Shown in pieces: positions 57,041-64,000 of a DNA stretch of 64,000 nt. The position numbers and the translations under genes were made by a program. The DNA is from Iris pallida (lineage: Eukaryota > Streptophyta > Magnoliopsida > Asparagales > Iridaceae). The first letter of the stretch is position 1. Every line of letters begins with the position of its first letter. The stretch is taken from contig JANAVB010004031.1 of NCBI GenBank assembly GCA_029216955.1, forward strand, positions 186,001 through 250,000, given 5' to 3'. The notes beneath the pieces are model-generated. The model was not told where the DNA came from. It saw only the letters and a program-made list of their open reading frames with translations, and made no database searches.

Positions 57041-57151
57041 TTGACTAAGTTGACCATAGTTGACTTGACCTAGATTAGACTTGATTGGACCTAGTTTGAC
57101 CTAGACAGTTGACCAAGTTTGACTTAGAGTTGACTTGACCTAGAATTGACT
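57041..57151. promoter_or_regulatory. W-box cluster in E 5' LTR (ten TTGAC[C/T])
   Basis: Ten TTGACC/TTGACT words lie within 111 bp, embedded in GACCTAG-type repeats. The matching position in the 3' LTR (about 63815-63925) has a similar cluster. The position relative to the LTR end resembles that in element D. Confidence 0.75.
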
Positions 57152-57419
57152 TGGAATCATGTAGATTGCATCGTAGACTTCATTCATCTTATTTTAAATA
57201 TATTATAACCTGTACTGCTCTATTTAGGATATTGTGACTCCGGTGCAGACATCTGATATTTCACTACTCTTTTCAGAGTATCAGGCGAGTACATTCTCTG
57301 ATAATTCTCTCATTTATTTGTCAATTACTGTACTTCAGTTCTAGTTAGCTGTATGTGATTCTCTGTTACAAACACGTATTTTTATATCTGAATCCATGTA
57401 TACGACACACATACTTATT

Positions 57420-57850
57420 CGTCTCACCTCTATTATTCGAATCACCATACGAATCACTATTCGAATCACCCTATTCGTATCTTCATATGTTGGTTGGACT
57501 TTTATTCGATTGATGTGTCAGACTTTGGATTCATTTGTATTAGATGGGCAGGAAAATACTTGATTAGACATGTGAACATTCCCACTATTCGAACCACCCC
57601 CTGTGAATATATTCGAACGATAGCCATTCCACACCCAGCCAGGTGTGTGATGTGCCAGATTTACCCATAGCCGTTTATATGTCTAACTAAGTATTTTAAA
57701 ACACACTTGGAGAATTTATTCGAATCATTATTAGAACATCATGTGAATCACTATTCGTATCATCTTATTCGTATCACCTTGTTCGATTCACCTTATTAGA
57801 ATAATGATTAGAATTACATTCGACTCATCTTGTATTAGACTCACATTGGG
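57420..57850. repeat. Dispersed TTCGAATCAC repeats in E LTR
   Basis: The word ATTCGAATCAC and close variants (ATTCGTATCAC, ATTAGAATCA) occur a dozen times between 57420 and 57850 with irregular spacing, separated by a non-repeated stretch. TTCGAA is itself a palindrome. Confidence 0.65.
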
Positions 57851-58562
57851 ATTACACTCGACTTATATTGTACCATCTGAACTCATTATGTTACTCGAGT
57901 TCAGCTAGATTTTATTTTACAGTCTTCTTTGCTATGTTTCTCTTCTTGTTTAGTTACCTTACTTTCTTTGTACCTTAACTGCTCTCTACCTCATTACTCG
58001 TACAAACTGCCATATTTATCAATACAACTGTCTATAACTGCTTTATAGTTCTCGGTCATTTACTTGGGTTTACTAGATGAGATTGTGCTCGTTCCTGTCC
58101 TGACTGGACCTGTTGAAAATATTACAGATGCTTGCCCTGAGGACATTTGCCCTACTTGCCTTGGAGCAGGAGATGGCTTAGCTACCTATGGCCCCGACAC
58201 TCAGGAGTGATCGGGATTTAGTTTAGTAGACTAGCATTTATTTTTATTTAGAGCTTGTTGTATAGAATTGAGACTTGAGATGTATTTGAGATTTTTCAGA
58301 TGTTGTTATTATTTCAGTATTTAGTTTTGTCTTCAATTTCTTAGTTACATTTCTGTGTTATCTTATCATGCTTAGGCTGTGATTGAGTTACACCATATCT
58401 TATACTTGTCCTCCGTTCGGAGTTGATCTTGATGAGTATATTATATACTGCATGAGTTGATGGTTAGTTAGAGACTTAGAATAGCGTCCTACCGCCGACT
58501 CTGCGGCGTAGGCTGGGCGCTGTTACGTACTCGTACCCTCACAGTGGGTGCGGGTCGTGACA

Positions 58563-58827
58563 CGATTTTAGTGGTGGCCTATGCAGGTCGAGAGTCGCAT
58601 TAGTGCGATATCGTAGTAGTACGGCGACTTAGTTGTACTGCTACGAGCCTGCGATAGGATTGAGAGATAGGCTTTACCGGAGAGGCACTCAATCACAGTT
58701 AGGAAAATTCTGCTTTGAATCATGCCATCTACATATCGTACTGATTTGCCTTCTTTGAAATAACTGTCCTCCTTTGATATATCGATTCCTGCTCAGTATT
58801 GACTTCCTTGTTCGATCTGTCTTCAGG
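58563..58827 (+). other. Element E, post-LTR leader with unusual primer region and acceptor-like site
   Basis: The LTR end is followed by TTTTAGTGGTGGCCTATGC, shared with D (23598) and, slightly changed, with the sequence after F (50888). There is no standard TGGTATCAGAGC site. The leader ends in a pyrimidine-rich CTTCCTTGTTCGATCTGTC followed by TTCAG/G and the gag ATG at 58828. Confidence 0.6.
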
Positions 58828-60117
58828 ATGGTGGAGACACGATCACATCGCTCGGGTGCAGCAGTCGTTGCAGAGGGGACTGCCACCTCTCAGCCAGATC
58901 AGCAGGGTCAGGTGGATGCAGCTCCTGCCACCTCTGTCCATCTTGAGACTTCAGCAGCAGCAGCAAGGGGTATGCCTTCACCAGCTCGGGGGCAGGGCCC
59001 AGTCATCCCAGAGATGCAGTTCCAGCAGTCGCCGCCTATAGGACATGTGGATGCGGCACAGATGTTCGCCTACTTCCAGCAGTTTATGGACCGGCAGCAG
59101 GCCCGACAGGACCGAGGCATGGAGCTGGCCCTTGCAACAGTCGCAGCATGACCAGTGTTCCAGCAGCCGAGGACACCGGGGATCGAGCAGTTTCAGAAGA
59201 TAAGCCCCAGAGACTTTCTGGGTACAGAGGGGATCCTATATGTCGATGAGTGGATCGAGCATATAGAGGAAATCTTCCGCCTGGCAAGGATACCAGCAGA
59301 TCTTCAGATCGAGGCCGCAGCTAGCCGGATGCGAGATCTTGCTCGCACCTGGTATCAGTCAGACCCCAGGGTGGGAGTAGCCGGACAGACTTGGGAGGAG
59401 TTCAAGGGCTTCTTCAAGAAGAAGTTCTTTCCAGATTCAGCGCTTCGAGCCTTGGAGTCGCAGTTCGAGAGCTTGGTTCATGGGAGCCTGTCAGTGGAGG
59501 AGTACGCTGGGGAGTTCGGCCGCCTCGGCAGATTTGTAGAGGGTTTGAGCGAGACGGCGAATGCCCAAAGGTTCCGAAAGGGTCTGGTCAATGAAGTCAA
59601 GTCCTTGACCAAGGGCAACAGGGATGCCACTTTCGAAGAGATTTTAACGGGAGCCTTATTGGCTGAGGATGATCTTGAGCTTAGGCTCAAGAGGGGGCAA
59701 GACCCAGTTGGGGGCAGCAGCAGCGGAGGCCAGGCCAAGAGGCCTCATGTACAGATTCAGCAGATGCAGGCACCGGTAAGAGTACAGCAGGCACTGCATC
59801 AGCCTAGAGGGCAGGACCGCAAGGAGCAGCCTTGTGCTTACTGTAAGAGGGCATGGCACATTTGGAAGACTTGTTATAGGAGGCGGAAGGTTTGTCTGTT
59901 CTGTAGATCCGCTGCTCATCAGGTCAGGGATTGCCCTACTGCACCCGTATATGACGGAGCACCGGGTCAGAAAGAGGAAGCTAGGCCACCTGTAGCTCAG
60001 CACCAGAGGGGTAGAGCTTTTGCGATGGCAGCCGAGGAGACTGACCTCGCAGGTGATGGATTAGCAGGTTTGACCTTCTTGTTCTTCCTCCCCACTTCCA
60101 TGTGTGATTTCCCTTAG
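58828..60117 (+). pseudogene. Element E, Gag with two CCHC knuckles, one nonsense codon
   Basis: ATG at 58828 (MVETRSHRSGAAVV) opens a 430-codon frame with one TGA at 59149-59151. After it come the capsid-like core: FLGTEGILYVDEWIEHIEEI, RTWYQSDPRV, WEEFKGFFKKKFFPDSALRA and LEEF-like blocks (residues about 120-300). Two knuckles follow, CAYCKRAWHIWKTC and CLFCRSAAHQVRDC, both with complete C-x2-C-x4-H-x4-C spacing. The last residues (FAMAAEETDLAGDGLAG) match the pre-protease end seen in H, then 17 unrelated residues to the stop. Protease, RT, RNase H and integrase were removed by one deletion. An ATG lies right after the stop context only at 59155+ as GTG, so translation re-initiation is unlikely. 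Confidence 0.88.
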
Positions 60118-60291
60118 TACCTGCCAGGATATTGCTTGTGATTGCTAGATAGTGTAGCTACCCTGTTCGAGACTGTGGAATCACGACCAGTAGGATTTTA
60201 TTGCTTTGACCTTGATTGATTGGGGGTTTGACCTAGGAAGGGTGCGATCATCTTAATTTCGAGGACGAAATTTTTATAAGGTGGGTAGGAT
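60118..60291 (+). other. Element E, 3' untranslated region with polypurine tract
   Basis: It holds GGGGGTTTGACCTAGGAAGG and TTAATTTCGAGGACGAAATT, then a purine run AAGGTGGGTAGGA (60278-60290) right before the 3' LTR. Element D has nearly the same ending at 26268-26331. The conserved block is the Tekay/Del-type 3' end. Confidence 0.85.
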
Positions 60292-63200
60292 TGTAACACC
60301 CAGTTTTCCAGATGAGGGTATTTTTGAAATTTTGTAATTATTATTATTATTTATTGATATTTATTTCACATGGTGATTTTTGATTATTTTCAATTATTTT
60401 TAAACTATTTAAAAACAGGTTTAAGTCATGACTTGTGATTTTGATGTGCTGCTAGTGAAACCTGAGAGACTGCATGACCTAGAACCTAACCATGTCATTA
60501 GGATGATTTAATTATCATTTTAGCTTAGGGGTATTTTGGTCATTTGGCCTCTTGAGTTATTTCATGATTTATTTCACTAGTGATTATTGATTTTGACTTT
60601 TGATTAGCTGTGACTTAAGGAACTGTCCTAGACTTTGACCTTGACTTTGGTGCCTTAGTTGATTTGGCAAGGGACCCTAATCAAGCTTAAGTTGGTCTTG
60701 GTTGACTTAAGTTGGCTATGTTCCATGGAGAGGGTAGGAGAATTTTTACATTGGACCAAAGGCTAAGGACTTGAGCTTGTGAGCTAGCAAACTTGGCCCA
60801 AGGCCCAATATGAGAACCCTAATCCTAGCTCTTCATTGGAGGCAGCCACAACAGCCCAAGAAGGACCTAACATTAGCCTATAAAGTGTCTCTTCAAGACC
60901 ACTTGCCTCTTTTAGAACACCCCTTTGTAGGAAACCCTAATTTCTTTCCCAAATTGTCTAACTCCTCCATTTCTTCACCAAATTGATCCCAACCTCTTGC
61001 ATTTGGATCTAGATCTGGAGGGGAGGTTGAAGAAGGCTTGCTTGCAAGGAGTGGAGCTCTTTTGGACACAATTTAAGGGAGAAGGACTCTCTTAATTGAG
61101 GCTTTTCATTGAGACTTGCTCTCAATAGGTAAAACCTATTGAAACCCTTCCTTTTCTCGATTTCTTTGCATGGTAGCATTCATTTAGGTCAACCCTAGTT
61201 GTTCTCCAAGTATTGTAGGATTTCGTATCCGTTACATGTCCGTATCGGACACGTATTAGTCAATATATTCATGTGTTTGTTGAAATGTTTGAATGGGTTT
61301 TAAATCATTATTTTCAAAAAGTGTTTGTACAGTTTTTGTAGCCATTAATGTGCTCAGTGAGGTCATGAAGGACTGAGAGTGCATCAGTGTCTGTGTCGTG
61401 TCCGCGAGCAGCGAGACTCACGGCACGAGGGCTCGTGCAGTGCTCGCGTGCTGCCCTGCTACTCGAGGGACAGTGTGCACAGTCTGTGACACTAGGGGAC
61501 ACAACACTTGGAGTGAGGCTTGGAGGCATGACTGACATGCCAGCCCCCGAGTGGCGTGCCACCCCGTGTCGTATCGGACTCAGGATTCGAGCTGCACTGA
61601 TTGCTCGAACTGTGCACAGTGAGTGCAGGCTGGGTCGTGATACTCGATATTGGGTTTAGGGGATTCAAAACTGATACGAATGGATATCAGTCATTCAAGT
61701 AATTGATATGGTTTTATAATGAATTGATTGAGCCTTGTTTCGATTTGATTCGAGTTTATTTTAGCTTGCTCCGAGTTTTAGTTGGGGTTGTTGAAACTGT
61801 AATTTCACTGACATTGACAGCAAGATACCATGGTTCAATTTGAGATGTAAATCTCAGATAGCTCATATGGTTATCTCGAGTATCAGGTTGTGATGATATG
61901 ATTGGGATACATGGTATTTCCTTGTTTCGAGCAATAACTTTATTCCTAAAAATTTATTGTGTCATTTTCCCAGTCTGATACTTCAAGTATCAGCCTGTGT
62001 TCTTTTGGCTTTACAAGTTGAAATCAGGATTCTTGCAAATGCTTTCATTTTCAGGTTTTGGGTCTCTTTCTAGTTTGAAATTGAATTTGGAAATTAATGG
62101 TTAAGACCTCAGTTATGAACTGTGGAACTAATCCCAGTTTCATGCTCGAGGACACTTCCAGTTTAAATTTAAATCTTGGTTTGAATTGCCATGTCATTTT
62201 CAGTTGGTATTGTGTTCCCTTGGTTTATGCAATACCTTCACATGTTGTTTTGGACTGTGATTTGATTAATACCAATTGGGATATTGATGTTTTCTCAGGA
62301 TCTTCATATGAACCTAGTGTTTAGTTTCACATGCCTGGGCTATGTCCTTGAATATCTTGCTTGTACTGCCATAGGGAGGGTATTAGGTTAGTGGTTTCAG
62401 TCTTGGCCTAGCCTGGTTTGGATTGCTTGCAACAATAGGCCTGTTTTGCCTTGCCTTGGCTTGCAACTGCAGAACAGTGATCTGTAGGGACTTTGGGACA
62501 TATATGGTTGGTTGTTTTGAGTTCTCACAATGTTTTGGGATGGTGTACTGCCATAGGATATGATCATTCCTGAGTTTAGTTTTAATATCTGTCTTATACA
62601 CTGGGCACTCAAACATTGAATTTCTGTAGGCACACAACTTTGACACTATTCCCTACACACCCCATGGCATTGCCTGTGCTCTATATTGCTCTGCACATAT
62701 CAGTCCTTGTTACCCTACTGTTCAGTCAAGCCTTGTGCTGCACATCAGGTTCACATTCCTGAGACAGCTGTGTATCCAGAGATTCCATTCTCTGTTAAAC
62801 CTGAGATTTGCTCCCTGTTACACCCAACTGTCACCTGATATTCTATAAACCCTGAGATTTGGCTTCAGTTCTGATTGCATGTATGTGACTGAACACATGT
62901 ATGAGGCTCTGTCCAAGTCCAGATGTTGAAATTGGATAGATTTGGTTTGATATGAGCATAGGACTGTTACACTGATTTTGGTTTGAACTCATTGTTAAAC
63001 TAAATCCTGAGAACCATGGTATGTATATAACACACATGGCTTCCTTCACACACCCACACACACTGGTTTTTGTACTATTATTGCCATATTTTCCTGATAA
63101 CCCACATTTGATCCTGAGTTATATAGGGATCCTGAGTTGTTCAGTTATGTTAAAACTGAGATTCATTCCAATGTGTTAAACCTGGAATATTCTATTGAAC

Positions 63201-64000
63201 TAAATCTGAGACATTATACACAACCATGTATGCTAGACACACACTGGACTGACATTTTCTTCACTGTTCTTTTTCCAAAAACCTGAGACTGAGTTTCCAT
63301 TTCAATGATTTTAGCATTCTTTCAATTTCTAGAATTCACATTGTTTATATAGCACACTGATTTTCATATTGTTTTGCCACTATCATCTACATTGATTTCT
63401 TGCTAGTTGTACACTGTTTCCTGAGTCCAGGAATCCTAACACTCATGACTCACTAATTCACACACACATACACATATCTAGGTGCCCCTCTCTATGCTAT
63501 ACATATATAAGTATTGTCTCATGGGTTGTATTATATACACAGATAGCCTATAGGTGTATTACATTCTAAGAGATAGATGTGTATTATATATATATAAGTT
63601 ATTCATGGGTGCAATATATATATATTACTTGTGGACAAGGTTGTAGGTAAGGTTATCATGGGAGATAGTGTATATTAGATAGGCATATGATATATATAGG
63701 CTATGCCTATATAGGGGTATATATGTAAGGATATATATGATACATATATATAGTTGGTTTGGTATATATGACATATATGTATATCCTTGACTTGATATCA
63801 TAGCCTATAGCCTAGAATTGACTAAGTTGACCATAGTTGACTTGACCTAGATTAGACTTGATTGGACCTAGTTTGACCTAGACAGTTGACCAAGTTTGAC
63901 TTAGAGTTGACTTGACCTAGAATTGACTTGGAATCATGTAGATCGCATCGTAGACTTTATTCATCTTATTTTTAACATATTATAACCTGTACTGCTCTAT
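60292..64000 (+). repeat. Element E, 3' LTR (first ~3.7 kb, cut by window edge)
   Basis: Direct copy of the 5' LTR with few substitutions (for example TTTACATGG/TTTCACATGG and AAACTGG/AAACAGG in the first 130 bp). By comparison with the 5' LTR it should end near 65.3 kb, outside the window. Confidence 0.95.

Larger units (their letters stand above)
53520..58562 (+). repeat. Element E, 5' LTR (5043 bp)
   Basis: TGTAACACCCAGTTTTCCAG to GCGGGTCGTGACA. Contents in order: five W-boxes (53821-53935); TATA box CCTATAAAG (54107-54113); leader; splice-donor-like ATAG/GTAAAA (54357); GC-rich block (54600-54860); long TA- and CA-rich middle; ten W-boxes (57041-57151); a TTCGAATCAC-rich stretch (57425-57850); and the hairpin-bearing terminus shared with D. 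Confidence 0.95.
53520..64000 (+). mobile_element. Element E: TR-GAG-like non-autonomous element, continues past window
   Basis: Two direct LTRs (53520-58562, and from 60292 to the edge; TGTAACACCC...GTCGTGACA) enclose 1729 bp that encode only Gag. The polypurine region CGAGGACGAAATTTTTATAA and GGTGGGTAGGA precedes the 3' LTR. The LTR copies look about 98-99% identical by eye, so insertion is recent. A gag-only element with LTRs matches the TR-GAG class. It inserted into the protease frame of H; the left flank is GACTT (53515-53519), but the right flank is outside the window. Confidence 0.92.

Overview
The window is a stretch of plant nuclear DNA made almost entirely of transposable elements. 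No host gene, rRNA or tRNA gene, or CRISPR array could be supported. Evidence for a plant is: Tat/Ogre-type Ty3/Gypsy elements with a tandem second (archaeal-type) RNase H and a TGGCGACTC-type primer site; Tekay/Del-like elements ending in the CGAGGACGAAATTT block before the polypurine tract; Ty1/Copia pol; TRIM, MULE-MITE and BED/hAT remnants; and very long LTRs. A large-genome flowering plant is the best guess. The species cannot be named from this window.

Layout. 1-6.6 kb: a decayed minus-strand Tat/Ogre-like element (A), running off the left edge at the start of its RT. 6.6-6.86 kb: a truncated TRIM. 6.9-7.9 kb: a hAT relic with a broken BED finger. 8.24-9.33 kb: an isolated Copia-type LTR with a GC-rich array. 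9.835-10.554 kb: a Mutator-type MITE with 9-bp TSDs. 11.14-15.07 kb: a 5'-truncated minus-strand Copia element (J). 15.07-17.4 kb: AT-rich DNA, a (TA)n tract and the 3' part of another LTR with its primer site. 17.4-38.2 kb: a plus-strand Tat/Ogre-like element (B), split by a nested 11.3-kb non-autonomous element (D, 19332-30616). D has two ~4.27-kb LTRs, a non-coding interior and a GATGG target duplication. 38.2-44.296 kb: an antisense ORF with its own TATA box, then a second plus-strand Tat-like element (C), cut off by an LTR. 44.297-50.884 kb: two related LTRs in opposite orientation (G minus, F plus). 50.9-53.5 kb: a patchwork of internal remnant, a decayed D-like U3 and a gag/protease fragment (H). 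53.520 kb to the right edge: element E, with ~5.04-kb LTRs and an interior that encodes only Gag (TR-GAG-like).

How the parts relate. A, B and C are divergent relatives. Each has a 5' open frame between the primer site and Gag (here 'ORF1'), then Gag with a CHHC knuckle and a DxGSS protease. A and B continue into a G-patch-like segment and the start of RT, and B alone runs on through RT, two RNases H and integrase. All carry stops and frameshifts, so none looks autonomous now. D and E are younger by eye, since their LTR pairs are close to identical, and both depend on proteins made elsewhere. They share a polypurine region, an LTR terminus and a W-box cluster, but differ in the rest of the LTR.

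The most interesting signals are: (1) ORF1 of the Tat-like elements, with a conserved cysteine-triplet motif and a reading frame that runs through the primer-binding site; (2) splice-donor-like sites soon after the LTR TATA boxes, paired in E with a strong acceptor one base before the gag ATG; (3) dense WRKY-box clusters in D and E LTRs; (4) an iterated ATGCGCC motif in element B/C LTRs, ORF1 and 3' UTR; (5) an antisense promoter plus ORF downstream of pol in element B.
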